Below the pieces are notes generated by a model, which saw nothing but the letters and a program-made list of their open reading frames with translations, did not search any database and was not told where the DNA came from. Shown one piece after another: positions 49,637 through 59,179 of a DNA stretch of 64,000 nt. This DNA is from Sulfuritalea sp. Its GTDB lineage: Bacteria > Pseudomonadota > Gammaproteobacteria > Burkholderiales > Rhodocyclaceae. The translations under genes and the position numbers were made by a program. Every line of letters starts with the position of its first letter. Positions within the stretch are counted from its first letter, which is position 1. The DNA is taken from the NCBI RefSeq assembly GCF_017302275.1, contig NZ_JAFLDR010000002.1, forward strand, positions 124,001 through 188,000, in the 5' to 3' direction.

Positions 49637-50680
49637 TCAGGCAATCGGCCCCCAGCGGATCACAGTGGCACCCCAGACATAACCGATTCCGGCGGCGATG
49701 GCGACCATCAGATCGCCATCCTTGAGCCTTCCTTGCTGCAGGCCTTCGTGGATCGACAGCATCAGGTCAACCTGGCCGAGGTGGCCGTAATTCTCCAGGT
49801 AAACCGACTGCTCTGTCCTCAGCCCGAGAGTCTCCAGCAGGCTGGCATGCATCGAGCGCTTGAAGTGCAGCACGTTCAGGAAGTCGATGTCGGCCCGCGT
49901 CGCCCCGCTCTTCTCAAGCGCCTTGTCGATGCAGGCCAGCCAGTTCGGCATCGAAACTTCGTTGAGGCGAGTCTTCATGTGCTCGGGTTCGAAAACACGC
50001 AGGCTGAGGTTGCCGCGCGCGCGCAGCGCCGCGAGTTCCGCTTCCGGCAGGGTTTCGATCGGATGTTCACAGCCGCCGTACCAGACGCCGACGTCGCGCG
50101 CCAGCGAGCCGTCGGTGATGATGTGCGAGCCCAGCACCCGGTTGCGCCCGAGGTCGCGGCGCAGGAGCAAGGCACCGGCGCCGGCGGCGAGGTCGAACAT
50201 GAAGGACACGGCCGAATCGCGGAAATCGATCAGGTCGCCGTTGCGGTAGCCGCCGACGATCATCACCGTGGCGATGTCCGGATCGGCGATCAGCATGTCC
50301 TTGGCGATCTTGATCGCCGCCACGCTGGTGTTGCAGCGCTGCTGTATGTCTATGCCCCAGGCGCGGTGGGCGCCGATGCGCTCCTGGATGTAGATGGCCG
50401 AGGTGGTCAGCGGATATTCCTTCCACTCCTCGCCCATGCACAGGATCAGGTCTATCTCCAGCGGATCGATGCCGGTTCGCGCGATGGCGTCCAGCGCGGC
50501 ACGGGCGCCCATCTCCTGGGTGCCGTCGGCGGGACCCGGGATGCTCTTGCGCACGATGCCAAGCTTGTCGCGTACCGCCTGTTCGCTCCAGGTGCCTCCG
50601 GTGGCTGCGGCGATGTCCGCCGCGCTCATGCAGCTTTCCGGCAGGTAGAAGCCGTAGCCGAGGATTCCAACATCGTTCAT
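49637..50680 (-). CDS. KAS-III-like ketoacyl synthase with altered triad
   Basis: The 347-residue thiolase-fold enzyme has the nucleophilic Cys in IQQRCNTSVAAI (Cys116) and a His in LHFKRSMH (His272). The usual YGN Asn is replaced by His (YGH, residue 300). FabH normally uses Cys-His-Asn, so this enzyme may do a different condensation or thiolytic cleavage. ATG 50678-50680 is chosen because GGAG lies 7 bp upstream; ATG 50695 is the alternative, and overlaps the MaoC stop. It is the last gene of the catabolic operon. Confidence 0.85.
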   Translation of the reverse strand: MNDVGILGYGFYLPESCMSAADIAAATGGTWSEQAVRDKLGIVRKSIPGPADGTQEMGARAALDAIARTGIDPLEIDLILCMGEEWKEYPLTTSAIYIQERIGAHRAWGIDIQQRCNTSVAAIKIAKDMLIADPDIATVMIVGGYRNGDLIDFRDSAVSFMFDLAAGAGALLLRRDLGRNRVLGSHIITDGSLARDVGVWYGGCEHPIETLPEAELAALRARGNLSLRVFEPEHMKTRLNEVSMPNWLACIDKALEKSGATRADIDFLNVLHFKRSMHASLLETLGLRTEQSVYLENYGHLGQVDLMLSIHEGLQQGRLKDGDLMVAIAAGIGYVWGATVIRWGPIA

Positions 50681-50691
50681 GACTACTCCGT

Positions 50692-51570
50692 TCATGCCCC
50701 GATTTTGCTTTCGAGCTTGTTTTCCAGATTCCGCACCAGCACCAGCGCCTCGCCGTCGCAAACCAGGCGGCCGTCGGCGGCACAAACGCGGGTGGACAGG
50801 TTGACCAGCTCCTTCGCCGCGCGCAGGCGCGTGATGGTCACCGTCGAGGTCAAGGCCTCGCCGGGATGGGCGGCCGAGGGATAGCGCAATTGCTGCTTCA
50901 TCCAGCCCGTGCCGCGCCCGGGCAGGCGGGTGCCGAGCAGGTCGGAGAACATGCCTGCCAGCAGCGGCCAGGGCACGATGCGGCGTTTGAAGCCGCGCGC
51001 CGCGGCTTCGAGGTCGTCGCGGAAGATCGGGTTGCGGTCGCCGGTGAGGTCGCCGTACTCGTCGAGGTCGGCGTTGGCGAAGCTGCGCGTGGTGCTCGCG
51101 CTCATGCCGGGGCGCAGGCCGTAGAGCTCGGCATCGCCCTCCTCCGCCGGAAGCGGCGCGGGTGCCACTACACGCAAAGGCGCGGCGGGCGCCACCACGC
51201 GACAGCGGCCCGCAGCCGTGGGAAGCGCCGTGCCGCCAGCGCCGACTTTCGTGATTTCGGTGACGATGTCCAGCAGGCCTTCTGCTTCCGCTTCCAGCCG
51301 CAAGTCGACATGGATGCGATCGCCGACATACGTGGCATTCGGAAACATCAGGCTTTGTTCCAGTTGCACCACCCCCGGTCCGACCTGTTCCGCCAGCGCC
51401 TTGCAGATGCAGCTGTAGAGCATCATGCCGTGGGCCACGGTGGCGCCGAAATGGCTCCTGGCGGCGAAGTCCGGGTCGCAGTGGATCGGATTGTCGTCGT
51501 GGCTGAGCCGCGCGAAGCGGTCGAAATCCGTTTGCAGCAGGACGCGCTGGGTGGTGCTGGGCAGTGTCAT
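50692..51570 (-). CDS. Double-hot-dog MaoC-like hydratase
   Basis: The 292-residue protein consists of two MaoC/hot-dog repeats. The first carries FARLSHDDNPIHCDPDFAA and FGATVAHGMM, the R-hydratase motif with catalytic Asp and His. The second has GDRNPIFRD and is less canonical. It should hydrate or dehydrate an enoyl-CoA. ATG 51568-51570 overlaps the ligase gene stop by 4 bp. It belongs with the acyl-CoA ligase and KAS-III-like enzyme. Confidence 0.88.
   Translation of the reverse strand: MTLPSTTQRVLLQTDFDRFARLSHDDNPIHCDPDFAARSHFGATVAHGMMLYSCICKALAEQVGPGVVQLEQSLMFPNATYVGDRIHVDLRLEAEAEGLLDIVTEITKVGAGGTALPTAAGRCRVVAPAAPLRVVAPAPLPAEEGDAELYGLRPGMSASTTRSFANADLDEYGDLTGDRNPIFRDDLEAAARGFKRRIVPWPLLAGMFSDLLGTRLPGRGTGWMKQQLRYPSAAHPGEALTSTVTITRLRAAKELVNLSTRVCAADGRLVCDGEALVLVRNLENKLESKIGA
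51234..51250 (+). repeat. Dispersed 17-bp motif, copy 9
   Basis: CGCCAGCGCCGACTTTC, an exact consensus copy, antisense within the MaoC gene. Confidence 0.8.
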
Positions 51571-53093
51571 GCCTGGTCTCCGAATTCGGCACGCAACCTG
51601 GGCTTGTCCACTTTGCCGGCGGCGTTGCGTGCCAGCGCCGGGACGAACTGAACCTGCTTCGGTGCCTTGAAGGCGGCCAGCTTCTGCTTGCAGTAGGCGA
51701 TGACCTGCTCCTCGCTGACCTGCGCACCCGGCTTGAGGGCAACGATGGCCTTGCCGACCTCGCCCCACCTGGCGTCGTGGATGCCTATCACCGCGGCCTC
51801 GGCCACGCCTTCGATCTGGAAGATCACGTTCTCGACTTCCGCCGGGTAGACGTTTTCGCCGCCCGAGATGTACATGTCCTTGGAGCGGTCCACCACGTAG
51901 AAGTCGCCGTCGTCGTCGAAGTAGACGATGTCGCCGGTGCACAGCCAGCCGTCCTCGTAGGACTTGGCTGTGGCCTCGGGGTTGTTCCAGTAGCCCGGTG
52001 AGATGGCCGGTCCGCGCAAGAGCATTTCGCCGCGCTGGTTGGTACCCAGCGGCTGTCGGGTCTGGGTATCGACCACCTTGGCCTCGACGAACATCACCGG
52101 CTTGCCGACCGTGCCCACCTTGCGGCGCGCCGTATCCTCGTCAGTAAGGAAGACCGTGGGTCCGGTTTCGGTCATGCCGAAACCGAAGCAGATGGTGACG
52201 CCCTTGGCCAGGTACGCTTCGAGCAGCACCCTGGGCACCGGGGCGCCGCCGGCCGCCCAGCTGCGCACCCGCGAAAAGTCGGCGCTGGCGAAACGGGGAT
52301 GCTGACTGAGGAACAGGTAGATGGCGGGCACGCCGAACATCACGGTGGCCTCCGTCTCCAGCAGCTCCATGGTCTTGTCCACGTCGAACTGGCGCATGAT
52401 CAGCGTGGTGGCGCCGAGCATCAGCAGGCAGTTCATGTAGAGATTGAGGCCGCCGGTGTGGAAATAGGGCAAGACCGAGAGCATCACGTCGTCGCGCCGC
52501 AGGCTGGCGTGGATGGTGTTGGTCAGCGTGTTGGTGACGTTCATGCCCCAGGTCTGCGGCACCCCCTTGGGTTTGCCCGTGCTGCCGGCGGTGTAGAGCA
52601 GGTACCAGACGTCGTTGTGTTCGCGCCAGGGCATTTCCACCGTGGAACCGGACATTTCCGCCAGGGCGCTCTCGTAGCCGGCGACCCGTGGCCGTGCGGC
52701 ACCGGTCACCATGCGATTCCCGATCTTAAGGGCATCGACCAGGGCCGTCCCGGCGGCATCGAACTCCTCGCCCCAGACCAGCGCAACCGGCTGTGCATCG
52801 CCGAGCACACCCTTGAGTTCGTCGACCGAAAGCCGCCAGTTGAGGCAGATCACCACCGCACCGATCTTGCCGCAACCGTAGAGCATCTCGACGTAGTCGG
52901 AGGAACTGTGCGCCAGCAAAGCCACCCGGTCGCCGGGCTTGATCTGCCAGCGATCGCGCAGGAACTCGGCGAAGCGGCTGGCCCGCTCGTTGAGCCGGGA
53001 ATAGCTGACGCGACGGCCGCTGTGGAGGTCCACCAGGGCGGTCTTGGCGGGGAACTGGCGCGCGTGTTTTACGAGGTAATCGGGTACTTGCAT
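51567..53093 (-). CDS. Acyl-CoA ligase (AMP-forming)
   Basis: The 508-residue ANL-family ligase has the P-loop YTAGSTGKPKGVP (about 170-182), GFGMTETGPT, the adenylation motif YEDGWLCTGDIVYFDDDG and a C-terminal catalytic Lys in GKVDKPRLR. It activates a carboxylic acid with ATP and CoA. Together with the importer and CoA-transferase it presumably starts breakdown of the imported acid. Side-chain specificity is not readable by eye. Confidence 0.9.
   Translation of the reverse strand: MQVPDYLVKHARQFPAKTALVDLHSGRRVSYSRLNERASRFAEFLRDRWQIKPGDRVALLAHSSSDYVEMLYGCGKIGAVVICLNWRLSVDELKGVLGDAQPVALVWGEEFDAAGTALVDALKIGNRMVTGAARPRVAGYESALAEMSGSTVEMPWREHNDVWYLLYTAGSTGKPKGVPQTWGMNVTNTLTNTIHASLRRDDVMLSVLPYFHTGGLNLYMNCLLMLGATTLIMRQFDVDKTMELLETEATVMFGVPAIYLFLSQHPRFASADFSRVRSWAAGGAPVPRVLLEAYLAKGVTICFGFGMTETGPTVFLTDEDTARRKVGTVGKPVMFVEAKVVDTQTRQPLGTNQRGEMLLRGPAISPGYWNNPEATAKSYEDGWLCTGDIVYFDDDGDFYVVDRSKDMYISGGENVYPAEVENVIFQIEGVAEAAVIGIHDARWGEVGKAIVALKPGAQVSEEQVIAYCKQKLAAFKAPKQVQFVPALARNAAGKVDKPRLRAEFGDQA
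52274..52290 (-). repeat. Dispersed 17-bp motif, copy 10
   Basis: CGCCAGCGCCGACTTTT, sense strand within the acyl-CoA ligase gene (encodes ASADFS). Confidence 0.75.
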
Positions 53094-53111
53094 GGCGTCC
53101 TCCTGTTCGTC

Positions 53112-53903
53112 CTAGGGTTCGGTTGCATCGGGATAGTCCTGGAACCGGCGCAGGAAATCATCGACGCCGGCCTGCGCCTGCGGCGTGGCTATCAGTTCGA
53201 GGAAGTACTTGCGCTCTGCTTCGAGCTCGGCCGCCAGGCGTTCACGGTCGCCGCGCAGCAGGGACTTGGCGGCGCGCATGGTGCCGGCGGGATAGGCGGC
53301 GATCTTGTGTGCTGCTGCGGCGGCGGCCTCCTGCAATTTCTCGGCGGCAACCACTTCGTTGGCCAAGCCCCAGGCCACGGCTTCCTCGGCGCGGATGGTG
53401 CGATTGAGCAGCAGCGCGCCAGCTGCCCGGCGCTGCCCGGCGAGGCGGCCGACCAGCGCGGTCCAGCCGCCGTCGGGACCGAAGCCAGCCGTGGCGTAAT
53501 GGGCCTTGAACGCCGCCTCCGGAGCCAGGTAGACCAGGTCGGCGGCCAGCACCAGTCCGATCGAGCCGCCGGTGACGACGCCATGCACGGCGGCCACCAC
53601 GGGTTGCGGCAGGTCGACCAGGGCCAGGATGGTTTCGTTCAGCTTGCCCACCAGGCCCGAGGAATAGGCAAGCAGTTCGCCCGCGCGTTCGCGCTGGAAA
53701 CGCCGCATGTCGCCACCGATGGAGAATGCTGGCCCGTCGGCGGCCAGCACCACCGTGGCGCAATCGGGGGAACGCGCAATATCTTCCAGGGCGCCGAGCA
53801 AGTCGTCGAGCAACTCGGGCACCAGCGCGTTTTGCATGTCTGGACGGGCCAGCACCAGTCGCACCACGCCGGCGCCGAGCGTCTCGATGCGAACCAGGCT
53901 CAT
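53112..53903 (-). CDS. Enoyl-CoA hydratase/isomerase family protein
   Basis: The 263-residue crotonase has oxyanion-hole segments GPAFSIGGDMRRF and HGVVTGGSIGLVLAAD. The two Glu of classical hydratases are not found at the expected places (KAHYATAGFGPDGG), so it may be an isomerase or a non-hydratase member. ATG 53901-53903 has GGGAGC at 6 bp; the longer frame begins at 53915. It lies 18 bp before the ligase gene. Confidence 0.88.
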   Translation of the reverse strand: MSLVRIETLGAGVVRLVLARPDMQNALVPELLDDLLGALEDIARSPDCATVVLAADGPAFSIGGDMRRFQRERAGELLAYSSGLVGKLNETILALVDLPQPVVAAVHGVVTGGSIGLVLAADLVYLAPEAAFKAHYATAGFGPDGGWTALVGRLAGQRRAAGALLLNRTIRAEEAVAWGLANEVVAAEKLQEAAAAAAHKIAAYPAGTMRAAKSLLRGDRERLAAELEAERKYFLELIATPQAQAGVDDFLRRFQDYPDATEP

Positions 53904-54012
53904 GGCTGCTCCCATGATGCAATGACGCCAATCATGATTCGGTTCCCGAGGCTAACGGAAGGCGGCGCTCGGCGATTTTGGCAAGAGCCGGGCGAAGCGA
54001 GCTGAAAAGTAG

Positions 54013-54028
54013 CCCCCCGTGAGGGGGG
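54013..54028 (-). terminator. G/C hairpin, possible attenuating terminator
   Basis: CCCCCC-TCAC-GGGGGG on the minus strand followed by CTACTTTTC, within the 197-bp gap between the CoA-transferase and crotonase genes. The T-run is short and interrupted, so termination may be partial. Confidence 0.5.
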
Positions 54029-54100
54029 ATGGGGGGGCGGGCCATCATTTCGCCTTTAGCGTGTTTCATCTTCCGCGGGTGGAGCGAGCCGTCATTAGCG

Positions 54101-55432
54101 TTAGATGTAGCCCAGTTTCTCCGCTTCTTCCTGCAGGCCGGCGCGGAAGTCCGGGTGCGCAATTGAAATCAGCCGTCGGGCCCGCTCGTTGACCGGCGCA
54201 CCGCGCAGGCGCACGGCACCGTATTCAGTGACGACAAAATCGACGTTGGCCCGATGCAGCGTCACTGCGGCGCCCGACGCCAGCATGGGTGCTATCTTCG
54301 ACGCTGTCTTGCGCGTGCCGTCGGGCTGTTTCACCTCGGCCGTCGAATACAGCGCGATGAAGGACTTGCCGCCCTCGGACATCTGGGCGCCGATCGCCGT
54401 GTCCGATTGTCCGCCGGTACCGGAATACTGACGATGGCCAATCGACTCGGAACAGACCTGGCCGGTCAGGTCGACCTCCAGCGTGGTGTTGATCGACACC
54501 TGCTTGTGGTTGCGGGCGATCACGTAGGGATTGTTCACCCAGGAGCCGCGCATCAGGGCCAGCCCGGGATTGTGCTCGAGGAAGTCATAGAGCTTCTTCG
54601 TGCCCAGGGCGAAGGCCGCCACCATCTTGCCGCGCATGATGCCTTTGTCCAGGCTGCGCGGCGCGCGCGCGATGACGCCGGCTTCGAACAGGTCCACCAT
54701 GCCGTCGGTCAGCATTTCGGTATGGATCGCGAGGTCCTTCTTGTGCAGCAGTTCGCCGGCGACCGCGTTGGGGATGCCGCCGATGCCGAGTTGCATGGTC
54801 GAACCGTCCTCGATGTGCTCGGCGATAAAGCTGCCGATTTTCCGGTCGCGCTCCTCGGTCTCGGGTGCGGGCAGTTCGAACGGCGCCGAGGAATGCTCGA
54901 CGAGGTAATCCACCTGGTCGATGTGGATCACGGTGTCGCCCCAGACGTAGGGCACCTGTTCGTTGATCTCGAGGATCACGATGTCCGCCGCGTCCATCAG
55001 TTCCCGTTCGTAGACCACCGAGAAGGCCAGAGAGACGTAGCCGAAGCGGTCCGGTGGGGTGCAGGTCCCGATGAAGACGGTCGGCTTGCGGAACAGGACA
55101 CGGTCCATGGCCGCGGAATGCAGGTGGTTGGGCACGTAGAAGGAGGTACGCGCCTCGGCCGCCGCCTTGCGGATGCCGGCCGAATAGAACCAGGCGTGGT
55201 GCTCGATGTGGCCCCGCATCGCCGGGTCCATGAACCACTTGAACGGACGCATGGGCAGGCAGGTCGATACGGCCACGTTGGTGACCCGCGGCGCGATGGT
55301 GTGCAACTGGTCGAGCAGGCCGTTCGGCTCCGCGGCACCGAGCGCGCAGACGATGCAGTCGTCGGACTTGATCTTCGACAGCGCCTGTTCGACGCTGATC
55401 AGCTTGTTTCCGTAGTCGAATCCGCTGCCCAT
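54101..55432 (-). CDS. Acetyl-CoA hydrolase/transferase family CoA-transferase
   Basis: The 443-residue CoA-transferase of the 4-hydroxybutyrate/propionate type has conserved QLGIGGIPNAV, HTEMLTDGMVDL with the likely catalytic Glu, and C-terminal ALYSTAEV and RAGLQEEAEKLGY. An excellent ribosome binding site (GGAGGG) precedes ATG 55432. It probably moves CoA from acetyl- or succinyl-CoA to the imported acid. It follows livM by 55 bp. Confidence 0.9.
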   Translation of the reverse strand: MGSGFDYGNKLISVEQALSKIKSDDCIVCALGAAEPNGLLDQLHTIAPRVTNVAVSTCLPMRPFKWFMDPAMRGHIEHHAWFYSAGIRKAAAEARTSFYVPNHLHSAAMDRVLFRKPTVFIGTCTPPDRFGYVSLAFSVVYERELMDAADIVILEINEQVPYVWGDTVIHIDQVDYLVEHSSAPFELPAPETEERDRKIGSFIAEHIEDGSTMQLGIGGIPNAVAGELLHKKDLAIHTEMLTDGMVDLFEAGVIARAPRSLDKGIMRGKMVAAFALGTKKLYDFLEHNPGLALMRGSWVNNPYVIARNHKQVSINTTLEVDLTGQVCSESIGHRQYSGTGGQSDTAIGAQMSEGGKSFIALYSTAEVKQPDGTRKTASKIAPMLASGAAVTLHRANVDFVVTEYGAVRLRGAPVNERARRLISIAHPDFRAGLQEEAEKLGYI

Positions 55433-55487
55433 GATGGCAATCCCTCCATGAATGATGTCCGCTCACGCATGGCTGCCGGAGCCCCGA

Positions 55488-56570
55488 TCAGGGCTTGCGT
55501 TGAGACCTGGCCTGTGCCCCCGCGCGCAACTTGCCGACGATGCCGGCGGGAAAGAAATAAACCGAGAGTACAAACAGCACGCCCAGCCACAACAGCCAGC
55601 GGTCGGGATGAAACAGGTTGGCCAGCAAGGGAATGCCGACCATTGCAGCCGACGCTTCCTTCATCAGAACCTGCAGATAGTTCTGCATCAGGATGAACAG
55701 CGCCGAACCGATCACCGCGCCATAAACGGTTCCCATTCCGCCGATCACCACGATCAGCAGGATGTCGGTCATGACCTCGAACGAGAGCATGGTCTTCGGC
55801 CCGACGTAGCGCAACCAGAGTGCCATCAGGACACCAGCCAAGGTTGCGATCAGGGCGCCAAGGCAATTCGCCAGGGTGCGATAGATCACGGTGCGATAGC
55901 CCAGTGCCTCGGCGCGAAAATCGTTTTCACGGATGGCCTGGAGCACCCGGCCAAAAGGTGAATTCACGATGCGCAGCATGAAGAGGAACAGCGCCAGCGC
56001 CGAGAAGAACACCAGGTAATAGGTGATCAGTTTGCCATCGAGCGCACGCCCGAAGAATTCACCCTCCAAAAGGTGGAAGCCCGGCTGCAGCAGGTCCGGC
56101 ACCTTGAAAGTGCGGCCGTCCTCGCCGCCGGTGTAGTCGGACAGCTGCGATGCCAGCACCGCAAAAGCGGCCGCCACCGCCAGCGTGATCATGGCGTAGA
56201 AGATCGCCCGTACCCGCAGGGAAAATAGTCCGATAACCAGCGCCAGTAGCAGCGACACGACCAGGGCCGCGCTAGTCCCGACCAGCACCGCCGACCAGGT
56301 CGGGCCCATGCCATGCAAGGCGAGGCCGACGCCGTAAGCGCCGATGCCGTAGAACATGGTGTGGGCGAATGAAACTATGCCGGTATAGCCGAGCAGCAGG
56401 TCGTAGGAGGCGACCAGCACGATGAAAACACAGATGGTCGCCGCGACATTCAGCGAGCGCGCGCCATGAAACAGGAAGGGTGCCAAGGCCAGACCGACGA
56501 GAACCGCGAGCAGCATCGCCGAGAGCAGGCGGCTGCGTGGCAGGTCACCGGAGAGCAGATTGTTCATCAT
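55488..56570 (-). CDS. Branched-chain-type ABC importer permease (LivM-like)
   Basis: The 360-residue permease has eight to ten TM helices and the LivM motif QAIRENDFRAEALGYRTVIYRTLAN plus GGMGTVYGAVIGSALF. It forms the second half of the membrane channel with the LivH-like gene, 7 bp upstream. Branched-chain-type importers in aromatic degraders often carry aromatic or dicarboxylic acids rather than amino acids. Confidence 0.92.
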   Translation of the reverse strand: MMNNLLSGDLPRSRLLSAMLLAVLVGLALAPFLFHGARSLNVAATICVFIVLVASYDLLLGYTGIVSFAHTMFYGIGAYGVGLALHGMGPTWSAVLVGTSAALVVSLLLALVIGLFSLRVRAIFYAMITLAVAAAFAVLASQLSDYTGGEDGRTFKVPDLLQPGFHLLEGEFFGRALDGKLITYYLVFFSALALFLFMLRIVNSPFGRVLQAIRENDFRAEALGYRTVIYRTLANCLGALIATLAGVLMALWLRYVGPKTMLSFEVMTDILLIVVIGGMGTVYGAVIGSALFILMQNYLQVLMKEASAAMVGIPLLANLFHPDRWLLWLGVLFVLSVYFFPAGIVGKLRAGAQARSQRKP

Positions 56571-56577
56571 GGTTCGC

Positions 56578-57600
56578 TCAGCGCTTCGCGACTGGATACA
56601 GGCCCTGCGGACGCCAGAGCAGGACCGTCACCATCAGCAGGATGTCGGATACCAGCGCAACCTTGGGCGCCAGAAAGCCGGCATAGTTGGCCACCAGCGC
56701 CACCAGCATGGCGCCGATGAAGCAGCCGCCGACCGAACCGAGGCCGCCGATGATGATGACGATGAACACCAGCACCGTCATCTCGCCGCCGATGGCCGCG
56801 GTCAGGGTTTCCTTGTACATGCCCCACAACACGCCGCCGAGGCCGGCCAGCGCCGAGCCGGCCATGAACACGCCGACGAACAGGCGGCGGATGCGGTAGC
56901 CGAGCGCTTCCACCATTTCGCCGTTTTCGACTCCGGCACGAATCAGCAAACCGACCTTGGTCCGGTTGAGTACAAGGAACATCGTGACGAAGACCGTCAG
57001 GCCGACGCCGACGGCAATCAGCCGGTATTTTTCCAGAGCGGCGTCGCCGATGATGAAAGCACCGCGGAAGGTACTCGGCAGTTGCAGCGGAATCTGCTCG
57101 GCGCCCCATATGACGTGGATCAGTTGTTCGGCGACGATCATGCCGCCCATGGTGATCAGTATCTGCTTCAGGTGCAGGCCATACACCGGGCGGATGATGA
57201 TGCGCTCGAAGGCCCAGCCCAGCAGGCCGGTGACAAGCATGGCCAGCAGGATGGCCATGCCCACCACGGAAAGATTCATCCAGACCGATTCGGTCTCCAC
57301 CCAGCCCTTCATGGGCAGCAGGACCAGCGTAGCGGTGAAGGCGCCCACCGAGACGAAAGCACCATGGCCGAAATTGAGCACATCCATCAGGCCGAAGATC
57401 AGCGTCAGGCCGCTGGCCATCATGAATACCATCATGCCCATCGCCAGGCCCGCCACCGTTAGCGTCACCCAGGTCGGGAAGCTGCCCACCAGCGGCAGCA
57501 TCAGCAGGGCCAGCATCGGCACCAGCAGCAGCGGCACCACGTCCACTCTGACTTTGGCCAGCGGCGAATCCTGAGTCACGGGATGCGGGATGGTTGTCAT
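56578..57600 (-). CDS. Branched-chain-type ABC importer permease (LivH-like)
   Basis: The 340-residue permease shows the LivH features GLTLIFGLMDVLNFGHGAF, RIIIRPVYG and GIGGLGSVGGCFIGAMLVAL-type segments, with about nine TM helices. It starts 9 bp after the LivF gene. The N-terminal extension of about 30 residues before the first helix is longer than in E. coli LivH (308 residues). Confidence 0.92.
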   Translation of the reverse strand: MTTIPHPVTQDSPLAKVRVDVVPLLLVPMLALLMLPLVGSFPTWVTLTVAGLAMGMMVFMMASGLTLIFGLMDVLNFGHGAFVSVGAFTATLVLLPMKGWVETESVWMNLSVVGMAILLAMLVTGLLGWAFERIIIRPVYGLHLKQILITMGGMIVAEQLIHVIWGAEQIPLQLPSTFRGAFIIGDAALEKYRLIAVGVGLTVFVTMFLVLNRTKVGLLIRAGVENGEMVEALGYRIRRLFVGVFMAGSALAGLGGVLWGMYKETLTAAIGGEMTVLVFIVIIIGGLGSVGGCFIGAMLVALVANYAGFLAPKVALVSDILLMVTVLLWRPQGLYPVAKR

Positions 57601-57609
57601 GGTCTCACC

Positions 57610-58344
57610 CTATTGATGGGAATCCAGGGAAAGCCCCAGCAACCTGTGCTGAAGTTCCTGGTCGCCCGCGAGATCGGCCATCGCGCCGGAATGGACGATG
57701 CGCCCACCGTCCATCACCGCCACGGTATCGCCCAAGGCGCAGACGAAGCTGAAATTCTGTTCCACCAGCAGGATGGTTTCGGTCCGCTTGAGTTCGCGGA
57801 AAGCCGCGACCATGCCCTGGATAATGGCCGGCGCCAAGCCCTTGGTCGGTTCGTCTATCAGGATCAGCTTGCGCGGCTCGACGATGGCACGGGCGATCGC
57901 CACCATCTGTTTTTGCCCACCGGACAGCGTGCCTGCGGGCTGGTTCCAGAACTTCTTCAGCGCGTCGAAAAAACCGAAGATCCATTCCAGGCGCGCCTCG
58001 TCCATCTGATCCGCCTTTTTCACGCTGCGCGCGGCCAAAAACAGGTTTTCACGCACCGTGAGATCTGAAAAGATGCCCATGCTTTCCGGCACATACGAAA
58101 TGCCTGCACAGGCGATGTCTGGCGTGCGGGTCTGAGTGATGTCTTCATCCGCAAACCGGACCGTGCCGCGCGACGCATGCCAGAGGCCCATGATGGTTCG
58201 CAGCGTGGTGGTCTTGCCCGCACCATTGCGGCCGAGCAGTACCGTGATGCCGCCTTTGGGTACCGCCAGATCCACGCCTTGCAGGATGTGGTACTGGCCG
58301 ATATGGGTATGCACCCCATCGAGCTGCAGAAGTGGCTCAGACAT
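57610..58344 (-). CDS. Branched-chain-type ABC importer ATPase (LivF-like)
   Basis: The 244-residue ATPase has Walker A GRNGAGKTTTLRTI, the signature TLSGGQKQMVAIARAI, Walker B LILIDEPTKGLAP and H-loop VEQNF, typical of LivF. It overlaps the LivG gene by 8 bp. Confidence 0.93.
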   Translation of the reverse strand: MSEPLLQLDGVHTHIGQYHILQGVDLAVPKGGITVLLGRNGAGKTTTLRTIMGLWHASRGTVRFADEDITQTRTPDIACAGISYVPESMGIFSDLTVRENLFLAARSVKKADQMDEARLEWIFGFFDALKKFWNQPAGTLSGGQKQMVAIARAIVEPRKLILIDEPTKGLAPAIIQGMVAAFRELKRTETILLVEQNFSFVCALGDTVAVMDGGRIVHSGAMADLAGDQELQHRLLGLSLDSHQ

Positions 58345-59110
58345 GGTCGGCCATTCCCGTGCCCAGATAGGCTTCCTGCACGATCGGCGAGGCCATCACC
58401 TCGGCCGGGTCGCCGTCCGCCACCAGATAGCCGTTGTGCAGCACGATGATGCGGTCCGCCAGCGAACGCACCACGTCCATCTTGTGCTCCACGAGCAAAA
58501 TCGTCTTGTCACCCTTGATCTTGATGTGGCGAATCAGGTCCAGTACCACCGGCACTTCGTCAACGCTCATCCCGGCGGTGGGCTCGTCGAACATGAAGAT
58601 CTCCGGCTCGAGGGCCAGCAGGATGGCGATTTCAAGCTTGCGCTTGTCTCCGTGGGAAAGGGCCGAAGCAAGTTCCAGCCGCCGCTCGTACAGGGCGGTG
58701 GAACGCAGAAAATGCTCCGCCTTGTCGATCAAGCCGCGGTGGCCAGCCCACATCGAAGTCATGTTCAGCCCCATGCCGGCGCGCCCTTGTACCGCCAGCC
58801 GCACATTTTCCAGGACGGTCAGGTTGGGGAACAGATTGGTCAGTTGAAACGCACGGCCGATGCCGCGTTTGGTCCGCTGCGGCGCCCCCAGATGGGTCAC
58901 ATCTTCCCCATGCAAACGCACTGTGCCGGAGGTCGGCGGGAACTGGCCCGACATCAGATTGAAATAGGTCGTCTTGCCGGCGCCATTCGGGCCGACGATC
59001 GCCGTAAGCGTTCCCGGACGGAACTCGCAACTCACGTTATTGACCGCGACGTGGCCGCCGAAGCGAATGCTCAGGCCGTGGGTCGAAAGCACGGGTTGCT
59101 GGCTATTCAT
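58337..59110 (-). CDS. Branched-chain-type ABC importer ATPase (LivG-like)
   Basis: The 257-residue ATPase has Walker A GPNGAGKTTYFNLMSG, a divergent signature LSHGDKRKLEIA in place of LSGGQ, and Walker B IFMFDEPTAGMS. The N-terminal LSIRFGGHVAVN and the RAFQLTNLFPNLTVLEN segment are LivG-type. It follows the binding-protein gene by 69 bp. Confidence 0.93.
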   Translation of the reverse strand: MNSQQPVLSTHGLSIRFGGHVAVNNVSCEFRPGTLTAIVGPNGAGKTTYFNLMSGQFPPTSGTVRLHGEDVTHLGAPQRTKRGIGRAFQLTNLFPNLTVLENVRLAVQGRAGMGLNMTSMWAGHRGLIDKAEHFLRSTALYERRLELASALSHGDKRKLEIAILLALEPEIFMFDEPTAGMSVDEVPVVLDLIRHIKIKGDKTILLVEHKMDVVRSLADRIIVLHNGYLVADGDPAEVMASPIVQEAYLGTGMADHV

Positions 59111-59179
59111 CGAAATGTTTCCGCGCGAGGATTCATCCGGTGGGCCAGAACGAACCCACCGGACAGAGCGAACAAAGGA

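Noticed and set aside
50692-51942. Longer 416-codon version of the MaoC gene
   Set aside because: The extra N-terminus is Arg/Gly-rich and lies out of frame inside the ligase gene; the conserved protein starts at 51570.
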